Part shown: positions 8,734-21,400 of the stretch, piece by piece | Layout: each line of letters begins with the position of its first letter | Position numbering within the stretch: position 1 is the first letter of the stretch | From: a virus | Direction: 5' to 3' (one strand) | Length of the DNA stretch: 64,000 bases | Virus record (IMG/VR): IMGVR_UViG_3300027976_000020 | Span: 1-64,000 of that record | The notes under the pieces: model-generated | What the model was told of the DNA's origin: nothing | Database searches by the model: none | What the model saw: only the letters and a program-made list of their open reading frames with translations | Translations under genes and position numbers: made by a program

Positions 8734-9349
8734 CTGCACTAAGGTTCGTTAAAGTTTGGATACGAATTGTGTAATCAATCTGTATCTGTCTGTTCAAACT
8801 CTTTTGCACTGGGTGAAAGATTACATGGGTAATCAAGCGCAGGTCTGTTGCACTGCCGTTCCATGTTTTGAGCCCTAGCTCGTCAAACACATATTCACCA
8901 TTGAAATTTGTGCTGTTATCAAACGCTTGTTGTCCATTCGGCTCGCCGTAGTCCAACAAACATGTTACTAAAATATCCGTGTATACCTTGCCAGATGTAT
9001 GTAATACTTGCATTTTGTTATTGGCAGTATCAGTGTTGGCAGAAGAATTATCATCTACTACTTTGGAATATGTTTCGTTGTATAAATTAGCATTTTGACC
9101 AACTGTGTTTGGCGGCAAATATGTAATAATACCTGTGGGATCTACACTTGATCCACCGTTGCCAAACGCCATTGAATATATCTGGCCGCCACCTTGAGCA
9201 GATGTTCTGTTGCTGAGTGTTTGAGCCATTGCATACGATATATTTTCGTAATGGATTGCGTTCTTTTTGTCCACTAATACTTCGCCGGTAGCAGGGACAT
9301 GGATTTTAACAAATCCTTCAATTTTGGCTAGGCCTGGCTGAAATATCAT
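8729..9349 (-). CDS. Virion structural protein, tail/baseplate periphery
   Basis: The 206-residue protein begins with KIEGFVKIHVPATGEVLV, then the DKKNAIHYENIS block common at the start of T4-like phage structural proteins, then NGEYVFDELGL and a C-terminal QIDYTIRIQTL beta strand. It sits between the giant structural gene and the fibre genes, so it probably attaches fibres to the baseplate; that is positional inference. Its ATG overlaps the stop of a 45-codon gene whose product resembles its own first 30 residues. Confidence 0.68.
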   Translation of the reverse strand: MIFQPGLAKIEGFVKIHVPATGEVLVDKKNAIHYENISYAMAQTLSNRTSAQGGGQIYSMAFGNGGSSVDPTGIITYLPPNTVGQNANLYNETYSKVVDDNSSANTDTANNKMQVLHTSGKVYTDILVTCLLDYGEPNGQQAFDNSTNFNGEYVFDELGLKTWNGSATDLRLITHVIFHPVQKSLNRQIQIDYTIRIQTLTNLSAA

Positions 9350-9483
9350 GCTCGCTTCTCCACTATAACTTCCTTGGTTTTTGGGTCAAAAATACGAATA
9401 TGTCCTTCAACAGAAATAGTCCCAGTTTCCTGGGGTTTTTTGGCCGGTACTGCTGGCTGTTGCGGTGTTGTATTTTGATTCAT
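9346..9483 (-). CDS. 45-residue protein, mini-paralogue of the downstream structural protein N-terminus
   Basis: Seen by direct translation: MNQNTTPQQP, a Pro/Lys-rich linker, then ISVEGHIRIFDPKTKEVIVE and a KRA end. The last 23 residues align with KIEGFVKIHVPATGEVLVDK of the downstream protein (SVEGHIRIF vs KIEGFVKIH; EVIVEKR vs EVLVDKK). The stop overlaps the next ATG (ATGA), typical of translational coupling. The pair looks like a partial duplication. The small protein could be a free copy of an attachment strand-pair. No family name can be given. Confidence 0.7.
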   Translation of the reverse strand: MNQNTTPQQPAVPAKKPQETGTISVEGHIRIFDPKTKEVIVEKRA

Positions 9484-9487
9484 ACTT

Positions 9488-9495
9488 TATTTACC
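9488..9495 (-). promoter_or_regulatory. Late-box-like GGTAAATA 4 nt before ATG
   Basis: The minus strand reads GGTAAATA ending 4 nt upstream of the ATG at 9483. The core TAAATA matches the T4 late box. At the usual late-promoter spacing the transcript would begin at or next to the start codon. An AAGG at about 10 nt from the ATG is a weak ribosome-site alternative. Confidence 0.35.
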
Positions 9496-9499
9496 TTGA

Positions 9500-12400
9500 T
9501 TATTCGCCCCGTAAAAACCTTGCGGCATCTGTGTCAGTATCTTGCAATGCAACTCCGTTGCTTGGTGTTCCGGCACCGGGTGCATACCATGTGACACCAC
9601 GTTGAACCAAGATAGTAATCTCGGCCCCGTCTGCTGGCGCAGTGTCAAACAACACAGTTACCGGATTTTCGTTAGTAACTGTGTATCCGGCTGTTTGCAA
9701 CGTGCCGCCTACATACACTTCGATTGCTTCAATATCAACAGTACTATCAGCACCTGACACATCTATCAGCGAAGCAACAAATGATGTTGTTACACCATTG
9801 CCAAGATTTATACCCGACACCAATGGATAAGGTACGGTGGACACAATATAGTTTTGATATTGTGATTCTAATAGATTACCACGACTGATGTTGTAAACGT
9901 CTGTGTTTATGGCATGGCTGGCTGCGCCTGTTCCTGCTGTGCCGCGACGTAATCCACTTACAGTATTGGCATTGGTGTCACGAGTACGGTACATAATTCG
10001 TTCGCCATCTATAGTCAACAGTCCCCAAATATTGCTAGTTAAATTTGGTTGATTAAGTGCAGCAGCGTTGTAAACATGAATTGTATCGTCAGTGGCACTC
10101 AATGCCTGAGTCAAGTATGTTGTGGTTGCTGAAGTAATTCGATAAGTTGCTTGGACTTTGCGCATGTCTTGGAATATGCGGAATGCCATTGCTGCCGGAG
10201 CAATACTTAAAGTAAACTCGGTAATCATCACAGTATCCGTAGCCGACAATGTGTATCCACCTGCTAGTACAATTTCGTTGTTGACAATTGTGTAATCAAC
10301 ATTGTTGAATATCAAGCGACCGTTCAATGTGACAAACAATCGATCTGGATCTGTGTTTGTATGGTCCAAGAATAAGTTGTTGAGTGATACTGCTTGTGTT
10401 GCACTGTAATCAAATGTTCCAGCTTCGTTGATCACTATGCCAACATCAAAGTTCAAACTATCAAATGGTTCTGTCAGCGTTTGTGTGCCGCCCACCGGAC
10501 CAACATACACTTGTGTCAACAAATCTTGCTGACGAGTGTCATTCCAACTTATTACGGAAATAATTTCACCAGTGACTGGCACAAGGCCACCGTACTGGTT
10601 AAACAACAGTTGGTCTCCGTTTATCACTGCTTGTGCATTGGTTGTTACACAAATTAAAATCTTTTCGCCATCTGATGGTGTTGTAGCAAATATTACAGAA
10701 CGAGGCGTTTCTGTATCATACGGCTCTACCAGGTAATCAATATTAAGAATCAACGGAACATCGTTCATGTATACACGAACTTCGTTATCGGCAATCAAGG
10801 CTTGACTAAATCCCAACCGCTGCGGTAACAAATATTCACTTGTGCCGTCGGCCAAGTATTGTGCGCCAGCAGCAGTTCTAACACGACGGCCACCAACGCT
10901 GACGTAGACATTGTCTGGGTTGGTATACTCCATGTTGTAATTTACTGTGTAACTGTATTGATTGGTGACACCTGTAATATTTTGAGTAACCGGAAGTGCC
11001 CAGCTATAATCTACTGTAGCATTATCAACAGTTGTTAATCCAATGGCCCCGATCATCAAATAATCAGCTGCAGTATAAGTTTCTCCAAATGTCAACAATG
11101 TGCTTGTGGTGCCATTGCTGGCATAGGTGTAATTGATAGTTAAACTGCCATTGACAAATATAACAAACTCTTCAATCAACGAAAATTGAACAGGAACTAC
11201 CAACAAGTTTCCAACTTCGTCGCCGTTGAACGAACGCTTGAGTAACTGGTTTCCGCCACCAATTTCATATAGCGACAGTGATATCACTTGACCTACATTT
11301 ACATCATTGCTGGTTATTGTTATAGTTTGATTTGCCCAATTGGCTGTGTAATCTACGTTACGATACAACACCAACCCAGTTGTTTGATTTACTACAAACA
11401 TTGTAGCAGGGGTTGTTTCTAATCCAGCAAAACTAAATGTTTCCTGAAGTGTTGTTACCTTGTATTTTTGTAGTTCAATGCGGAAACCATGTCCATCACG
11501 CGCCCAGTCTGCACCTGGTGTTGTGTAAACGCGCATATCCAGCGTGTCAAACTCGCTGCCGGGCACTAGTTCTTCTGGAGCATAACTTGAATATGTGTCA
11601 ATATATTCTCCGCCATCTGCGTTGATGCTGGTGGCCAGCGTTCCCAAATACGGATCGTTATATGGGCTTTCGTAAATAGCATCCAATATAGTTTGATCGT
11701 AAGTGGGTTTTCCTTCCGGACCATATGTTAAATTATCAAAAGGTGTTGTGTCAAACGGTGCCAAGTCAAAGCCTGGGTATTGGTCATATCCTACTCCGAA
11801 CATTTGTACGCCTGGGTATTCAACTCCGTCAATCAGCAATGGTAAACTTAATCCGGGCTCGTTGACAGTAGGAGTATAAAATCCCATTGTACGATCAACG
11901 CCGCTCAGCAAAGCAGGGCTAACTATTGTCCACTGATCTGGATCAAAGGTACTACTTTGAATTCCTGGGCTGTCATCGGCATCAGCTTGCCACACACGAT
12001 TTAAATAACGCACTTGTGTGCCATTGTCGTAGTTTGCGTCAGCTTGCCATTCAACAATATCAGACGAGTATTCGTATCTGTCGTACTTGATTCTGGTAGT
12101 GACTTGGCGAACCAACTCATTGCCCATTGTTACTGCGGCAGCTGCGCCTGTACCGTTGCCACCAGTAAATGTTATTGTAGCAGTGGTTGTGTAGCTGCTG
12201 CCATAATTGTCAATTGTAACTCCGGTGACCTGGCCTGCGCCGTTGATTATAGCAGTCATTTCTGCTTGTTCAACACTGTTGCCAGTCACTGTGATTGTTG
12301 GCGCAACTGTGTAACCAGTGCCGCCGCTTGTAATAACAACGCTTTGAATACTCAATGTGTGATTGGCGTACCATTCGTCCCATGGCGTTTGTGCCCACAC

Positions 12401-15400
12401 TGTTGAGTTGGACAATGTGTCAGCATTAAAGTTTGTATTGCTGACCGCCGTTGACTGTGTGTATGGCAACAATACTGGGCTAATAAATTCCGGAACAGTT
12501 AATGTTGAATCCCAGTATGATGGTATGTCAAAGTCGGTTACTGACCCAGGGAAAGCATCGTTGCCGTTGTAAGACAAATTAAACTCACGAATTTGTGTGT
12601 GGTAAGGTTTAACTTCTTGTATATAGTTCAATACAAAATCTTGATTGTCTTGGTTGTAAAACTGGTACGGTAACAAATTGCGGATCTTGTGATCTACATC
12701 AATCAAACTGGTTTTGATTAACCATTCGGGTGCTGCAAATTCGCTCATTATATATTCAAACACCAGTGTCAACGCACGGTTACGTTCAATCAACAATTCA
12801 TCAACAAACAACTGTTCGTTAATTGCTTGAATAATCTTGCGAGTTTCAATCACCGGCTCTTGATCAAAATATTGTGCATCAAATACTTCTACGTCAAACC
12901 CAAAATTGCCAGCAGCATAATTCCATAATGACTTGCTGAATTCAATTGTGCCATCCTCTAAGCCTACACGATCCCATCCAAGATCGGTACGTTGATAAAT
13001 TTCAAATTTGCCTGTTCCCAGTGCGTTGGTTACTTTAACGCTGGCACCCACTGGTGCAGTGTTTAACGTTAGTGCAGACAGTCCGGCGTAGTTTGATACT
13101 GTGGCCACAGGGTTTAGATTTTTATTATAGCCAATCAAGTACCAGTCAATGTAACTCCAGTAACGACGTGTGTCGTAGTTTTGCACACGAATCAAAGTTA
13201 ACTTTCTTGATCCAAATAGTGATCCTGCAACAACGTCGTATATTGTCCAAAACCCAGAATTGGTTGAATCAGACACTACCAAATATTTGTATCCATAAGG
13301 CACAATACTTAAATTTTGATAACTCAATTCATCTAGGTTGGCAATACGCTTGTTCCACGCACCTGAGCTGGCCGACGGCTCAGGCTCTCTGCTGTTGAGT
13401 ATTGTAAAGTTCTTTGTTTCGCTAACAGGATACTGTGCCACAACTGTGTTGGCTCGTCCAAGATAATTTTCCAATGCCAAGAAACGATCAACAAACATGC
13501 TTTGACGTGGGCGGAATTCAACACCATAGCGCATTGCTGGACTCAATTCAGCATCTGGCACATTGGCGCCCAACAGGTTGATACCAGAGAAACTGTCTTG
13601 TAGTTTTAAGTATAAACTATCGCTTAGGAAACTGTTGCTGCGCCCGGCAGCAATTAATTCGTATTCTTGGTGTACATTGTCGTCATTTACCAAACGATCG
13701 TATTCGATATGCAAAATTGTGTCTTGAGCACTTACCAAATCAAGCACATTGTATATTGCAACGGTGCTTGCATCCAATGGTGCAAGATATGCAATACCAC
13801 TGGCACGTGGATATTCAATATAGTTGGCAATTGCAGTGGTGCTGAGTTTTTTGCCTGCTGCAGTATTGACTGTAGAAATATTTCTTACCCAGAAATAATA
13901 ACGAGTAGCAAAAATATTTTCAGAATTTAATTCAGCACGAGTAGTAAAACTCAAGAAGCTCAATGGAGTTCCTGGGCCTGTATAGTTAGAAGGTGTTACA
14001 TCACTTTCGATCCACTGATAAACGTCAATACGGCTGCCCGGGAATGTCTGTCCCCATCGACGGCTTGCGTAAACAATATCGTCTTGATTTGGATCAATGA
14101 AACGAACTGAGTTGGTGTCCCACCAAATTTGACCAACTCTTAAAGCACTCCACGGATTGCCAACATTATGAATCGGGCCATTGCTGTAATTTGCAGGATC
14201 CACTGCACCAATGTAATCAATGTTTTCACGGGCAACACCAAGTATCTTGCCTTGCAATGGATTGAAGAAATCCAAATAACTAGTAACTTGTGATTCTAAT
14301 TTATCATACATGTAAACAGAATTCAGCAAAGCAACATCTACCACGGGTGTTTGCTGATGTTTCACTGCCCATGCTTGTTTGCGTTCAGGGTTGTCAAATA
14401 TAACAACTTGACCAAAATTAGCAAATTGGCTGTCTTCTAGATCGTTACCAGGAGCGCCAACCAACAGTTTGCTTGTTACGTAACTGAGTCCTGTTCCGTA
14501 GTTGTCCAGCTCGTTGGTTTTGTTGTTGTACAATTGTTGGCCAAACACAAACTTGCCAGGGTCGGTCACTGTGTCTGTTGCACTTGGCAAATAATCAAAT
14601 GTGTACGCTACGCCACTTTGTACGATTGTAGTTGAGAATATTGTGCTACGGTCATCAAAGTAAGTTGCATTGGCATCAAATGTAACTGGCTGATACATGT
14701 TGCCATTTGGCGCGCCAACAACCAAAGTTGATGCAGTTGAGTCAACAGTCAGACTAGCACCAAAGCGAGCAAATTGGCTTGGATTTGGACTTGTGATAGT
14801 TTGTGTATATGAATAGTTCACAAAGCCAATGTTGACAAACGCTGTGCCAGTAAGCCCAGGCAATACGTTCAATTTTGTTCCTGGCAATGCAGCAGCAGAG
14901 TTTATAACACTGATAGTCAATATGCCAGACACTACACGAATTATAGTTCCGCTGGCCGGTGTGCTACCAAATGTAACAATGCCAGTAGTGTTGTTGTAAG
15001 TGTAATTGACATTTATTGTTTGCAACACAGTGTCGGCGTATACCACTAGCGTATAGCTGTTGTATTTTGAATATGTTACACCAATGTCAAACGTTTTTAC
15101 AAGTCCGTTGGCGGTAAAGTACACATCGTCGCTGACTGCGGCTGTGACGTTTGGAATACCAATTCCGTCATTCAACGCAGCAATTGCTGTAACTAATCCT
15201 GCTACATTGTTGTTGGGAATTGCTGGTACAGCAACTTGATAATTGTTGACGCGAATTGTATCTCCTGCTGTTAAACTTGGATTTGCAACAGGTGATGAAA
15301 TTATTCCGTACACACGAGCTTGATTAACGTTGCGCTGTACTGCGCCAGTGTCATCGTTGGCATTTTGCGGTGCACCCGAATAAATGCTACAGTTTGTTGA

Positions 15401-18400
15401 GCATAAATCTACATCCCATCCAAATTGTGCTTGATAAATTGGCGTGTTGTCTGCTGTTTGATTAACAGTATCCCATGTGGATGTAGTTACAATTTGCTGC
15501 ACTTGATTGAATATGTTGCTTTCAATTTCAACAATGTCGCCGACTGTCAATACAACAGCACTGGTCAATACAACATCGCTGCCAACTATGTTGAATCCAC
15601 CGTTGATGTATTGTGCAGCATTGGTCAAGAACACATTGTTGATCAATACGCTAACAGGCGCTGCAGACCCTGACGGCAATGCAAAAGTTGTTGTGCCAGT
15701 TTCGTTTATACCAATTTGGTATCTCAACACACTACGATCGTAAACATATGTGCTGCCTGACTCCAACGTGCTAACAATGGTTGTTGGAGCACCAATTACA
15801 ACTTGACGTCCGTCGGTTGAAGCAGCAACACTATAACCAAAGTTGGCGCTGCCTGCTGGACCAGCAATTTTGTCAATGTATCTGAAATATGTTTTGGCTA
15901 ATGCATTGATTATAGCACCAGCAGCTGGATTGGATCCAGCTTCAAATGTAACTGTTGTTCCGGTAAATGTATAATCAATGTACGGACGCTGTACCAAGCC
16001 GTTGACTATCAATGTAAACGAGTTGGTGGTGGTTGCAGTATACAAATACTCTGCTAAATCAAAGTTACTTGTATTGTCAACGCCAGACCCAGCAGTAGTA
16101 AATGTAACAATGCCGCCAACGGTCACAGTTGATACTGTGACAACCAAATCATTTGCGGGTGATGTTCCACCACCAATGCTGGCAGCATTGATTGTAACAG
16201 TGTCGCCTATGGAATAATCCAAGCCAGGTGCAGTCAACTGCACAGCATATGTTCCGCGAGTACGGTCAACTGTGAATTTTGCTTGTGAACCTGCCCCAGA
16301 TGTGGAATCTTGCGTTACGCTGTAATAAACTTGATGATCAAGCTGAGTGGCTTCGCGACGTGCAATTACAATTGTTAATCTAGATTCCGGAGCAGTAGTA
16401 AACAATACTGCATTTGCACTTAATGTATAATCAACACCTTCTATTTGTGCAGTATTGTTAACAACAACTACCATTTGACCTGGTTGTGTGTAATCAACAA
16501 TAATATTGTCTGAAAATGCATATTGCTGAGTTGTGCCATCTGATGTGTATGTAACTGACTGCGGTGCTGAGTCAGCACGCCCGTATGCATAAACTGCATT
16601 TTCGGCAGGTGCTCCAACATAAACAATACGTTCGTCTTTGCTTATTGCAACTGATGTGCCAAAACTTCCTGCACTAGCAGCATAGTCCGGTGCAACCAAC
16701 AATTGAGGCTGTGTAAACGCGCCCGAAGCAGACCGGTTGATAATTGATGCATACCCAACACCGCCGAAGCTGAGACTTGCTCCTGCCACTGCCCAAGTTT
16801 TATTACCAAAATCAATATTGTTTCCGTAACCCAACGTTCCGGGTGCAGTTAAGAACAACAAACTATCTTCAACGTATTCCCCAGCAGTGCCGCGCTGGTA
16901 AGGATATACTGCACCTGTTGCTGTGCTGGTCGAGTCATTGTAATAAGCAGGTGCGCCTACTAGTGCAGCAAGATTGTCATATGTTTGTGCAACACTTGTA
17001 CCGTAACCAGTATTTTCTACAGGCAGATTCTGTGTTAAAGAATAGTTGTCAGCAAAGACATCTTGTTTCTCTAACACTTCCCATAACCCAGTGCCGTTGT
17101 TGTCAACCCAGGCCAGTGCGCCAGGCATCATGTCATCAGCGTATGATAATGAAGCAATGTCACTTGCTTGCGACACACGCATTGTGTCAAGATAAAACGC
17201 TAACCCAGACCCGGTTGCAGTGGTTTGATTGGTGTTGGGGAATGAATACGCTACTGTCAATGTAGTCGGTGTTGGTGTTGTTAGCACACGGAATACTCCG
17301 TTGACTGACTCGTTGAAGAAACGCACAATCAACAAATTGCCGCGCGTTAAATTGTGTATTGCTGAGAATGCAAATAAACTTGTTCCGTCTAGATTATCAC
17401 TGACACGAGTAATTTTTCCAGGTGTTTGTGTTGCACGGTATACATTCCAGTCAACACTATTTGTTTTGGCTACCCAAATGCGTGTTCCTGCGCCAATGTT
17501 GTTGAGCTCTGCTGCAATAGAACTTGGATCGTCTAATGAAAATACTGTGATATCAACATCATCAATGTTTACATAACCTGCACTGGGCAAAGCTGTGTCC
17601 GTGATAGTAGATGTTGTTGTGGGAAGAACATTGGTTGATGTTAATTTGTAGCTTTGGTTCCATACATCATTCAAGTATACAGTTTGATTTGCTACACTTG
17701 TTTCACCAACATCAACAACTTGAATTGTTGATGGATCACTTTGTAACAACGCTTCGTTCAGTTGCAATTCAAAATAGCTACGGTTTGCATTGGCTCCGTA
17801 TGTGCCACGGCGGATAGCCCAGTTTTCGTAGATCTGATAATCAGCAACTTCCTTGCCAAGGTTTGCACCTGTGAATATTTCAGCAGCAAGCGTTGTGCCT
17901 TTGGTGCCAATGAATTGTTGATATAGATTAACTTGGCTTGTGTCGTCAAGATTCAACGCAACCATATAGTCCCGTGGCTGGAATCCAATCAATCCAAAAC
18001 TTAATAAATCAGTATCACGCTCTAAGTTGGTTGTTTGTGTATTGTAACTATTGGCCAGTTGGTCTGCTTTGTTGGCAATGTTGGGCAATAGGCCTTTTTG
18101 TATTTTTGTGTAATCGCTCTTGACCCAGTCAGAGTAAACAAATTCTCTCTTTGGTTGCACAATTGTCTGTGCTGACCAGTAATTGTTTTTAAAGTTTACA
18201 ATTTCGCCTTTGGCGTACTTGCGATTTGATACCCAGTTTTGAACATTGTCCTGATTAAGAATAAAGCCCTGGGCATTCAATGTTCCTTCCCACTCAGTGG
18301 TGGTCATTGCCACCACATTGATACGATTTTGTCTCGCAGCAGTTGTTGGGTTATAAATTAAATCGTTAAAGATACTGACATTGTCAAGAATTACAAGATT

Positions 18401-21400
18401 TTCATAACTTGTGTAACGCAAGTTGGCATACGCAATTGCTTGGCCATTGGTGCTGGTAACACTAAATCTATTTTCTAAACGTTCAATAGTTAAATTTCTA
18501 GCATCAAACGGCAAGCGGTTTTGATCCAACATTATATTTTCAATGTTTTGCATCATGACATTGTCAATTACTGCACCTGGTTTTTCAGCAATCAATTGAT
18601 TTGCTGCAGGGTTTAAATTGATTAAACTATTAAGTCCCCATCCTTGGTTGGCCCAGTATAAAAATTCTCTTGCCATTTGTTGCCAGTCGAGCGGATATCC
18701 ATTTTCTCTGTCTTCGCCGAAAATCAATCCTTGAGTGGTCAAGTATTGCCCGTAACTTAACAAAAAGTCAACCAATGACGATTGATTTGTGAATACAAAT
18801 CCGTACGGCACTTGCACAACATCTGTTGAGTACTGTTTTGGTACACGAACCACACTGCCACCTGCTGAAACTGTTTGCAATTGACCATTGGCACGGCTGG
18901 CCAATATATTAAAATATGCGTCAGTGGTGCTGTATCCAAGCACAGCATATCCGTTTTCAACTGCTTGCACAATAACAGCGCTGTACGCAATTGAACTAAA
19001 CGGCACGTTCTTGTACAACATCAAGTTGTAACTTTCGTCTGGCAATAACAAACTAGAATTTTGACTGTCAGGGCTAGAACGCTCGGTATATACTTTGAGA
19101 TATTGCTTGTCTGTAAAACTGGCTGTTCTCCAGCATAGGCGCACATCAAGACTTGCCAACGCATCTTCTAACGCGTCAGTTGAATTGATACCCAACTGTT
19201 GATTGTAATCAACTATCCAGTTGATATAACTTGCTTTGCTAACAGGAGTCACTGTCCCATTGGTCGAAACATTGCCGCCATAAACTTGAACACCATTGGC
19301 ATCCAATCTATAACGTCCGTTGTATAGATATTGGCCAAGGTCGGTGTCGTATTTGTAAAGGTCGCGGTCAGCAAACAAGCTGAAGAATTCTGCAGGACGT
19401 GTCAGTGCCAATAACCGCATAACTGCAAATGGATAGCTACTGCTTGTCCACCATGCAGCTTCAGCGGGGCCGCCATCGCCTACTATCCAGCTCTTACGGA
19501 AAGCATTGGGATTGTATGATCCAACTACGCTTTGCAGTGGTGACAGCAATGCACCTTCAGAGCCAGAAGGAATAAAATATGTTGACAAGTTTGGACGCTT
19601 GTATTTTTCAATCACATAAGGTGCCAGTGGGTCAGCCACATACCCAGCTTGAATGTCATCCCACAATATCAAGTTATCACTTGTGTAAGGAACAGGGCCA
19701 TACCGGTTGGCCCACCATGTAGGCTGTTGACTGAACCCAAGCATTTCCCACGGTGTAGTAGATGGACTCAATGTATCATAAAAGTCTCTGTAAATTCCTC
19801 GCCATGCTCCGAGCAATGGCTCATTTTTTTGTTTGTCGCCTGCTTGGTCGTAGTTGTATGTGAACTCGTTACTACTGATATATTGTTGAGTTTTAAAGTC
19901 AATCTTGTTTTGGCCAATCCAGGTTAAGAAACTTTCACTGAGTATATTTGTAATTTCAGCAGCAGTGTAATCTGTTGTTCTGAAGTATCCGGGTATTACA
20001 TTATCTGCAACAAGTGGCACTGGATTGTTTTGAGTTTTTAAGTTGTTAAACACTCTACGTTCAAATTCCAACAACACATCGTCGCGCAGGTCACCAAATG
20101 CAGCAGTGATACTGCCGTCGTGTCCACGAATTACGTTTGTAGGATTAACATAGTTTGTATCCAAAAACATTTCAGGCTTGTAAGCTCCGTACAATCCCAG
20201 CTTGGTAGGTGTATTGGGAACAAAACTTCCGGTGGTGGTGGTGTACTCGCGAATTGTAACTATGTCTCCAACCGCTAGTGTTGCAGAAACATTGATACGT
20301 GGTCCATCTGTGGCCACTGTGTAATTGTAGTTTAATGTCAGCAAGTTACCATTTAGATAAACCAACACACCTAAAAAGTTAGCAGATGTAAACGTATATG
20401 TTTGAACAGTATCAAACACACCTGTGGTGATTGGAGTAACAGTGTGATTTACTTCTGTATAAACACTTCCGCTTGGAATCATGTCGCTGTAGAAGAAACT
20501 GTTTACAGTTGATTTGCCCAGACTCATATCTGTAATAATAGAATCAAGAATCTGGCTTGTTGTGTATGTGCCCCATTCACTTAGAATAGAATTTTCTAAC
20601 ATTCTATTTTTAAATTTATTATATTCTCTATCGTTAAACTCTAATGATTTAAATATATTATACTCAGGTTCTCTCATAAAAAAGCCAGCCAGCGTTGCTG
20701 GAGAACTTTGTTGTAATATTGTTGTGCCATATTGGCTGATATTACCCAAGTCACGAGTATTGTTGGAACCGTTTATTTTACCTGAAAAATCTATTAGATT
20801 TTCTGCAATACTTTCGTAATGTGTTCGTACTGTGCCAAGTGTAAACGAACTACTATTTGCGTTGAACGGATTATTTTCTAAGTTAACAGGAACTTTGTAG
20901 AATCCTGTTTTGCTGACTTGATTGCTCAGTGCTTGCACTTCAATTACTGAGCCGGGAAGATAAATTTTATCAAGCGTAATTACAGTTGTGGCAGCATTTC
21001 TTGTAACTGTGTAATCGCCTGGCAATACAAATTCATTTGCCACATACAATAAAATTGGAGGAACTACTGTGTTTTCAGAAACAACAATGTCCAATTGTAA
21101 AGACCGGCCGTCATATGTGAATTGGAACTGCTGACGAATTTGACTTGGTGCAACTGCAACTTCCCAACCAATGTTGCGCGAATACAAAACACGGTCTGCA
21201 TACTGGTATACAAAACCAGCACTGACATTGCCAACAACACCAGATGTACCAGTTACATAGTTAAATGTATCAACGTATAAGTTGTTATCAAACACAATAT
21301 CGCCAATGTTGGCAAGACTCAAATAACGAATCGGAAATGCCAACACAGGGTCTGCTGTTCCTGTGCCTGTTGCATAGCTGAATAGTTTACTGCCAACAAA

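Noticed and set aside
12014-12406. 130-codon plus-strand frame rich in Cys and Val inside the giant gene
   Set aside because: It is the complement of Thr/Asn/Ala-rich beta repeats; composition (many Cys) is typical of antisense shadows.
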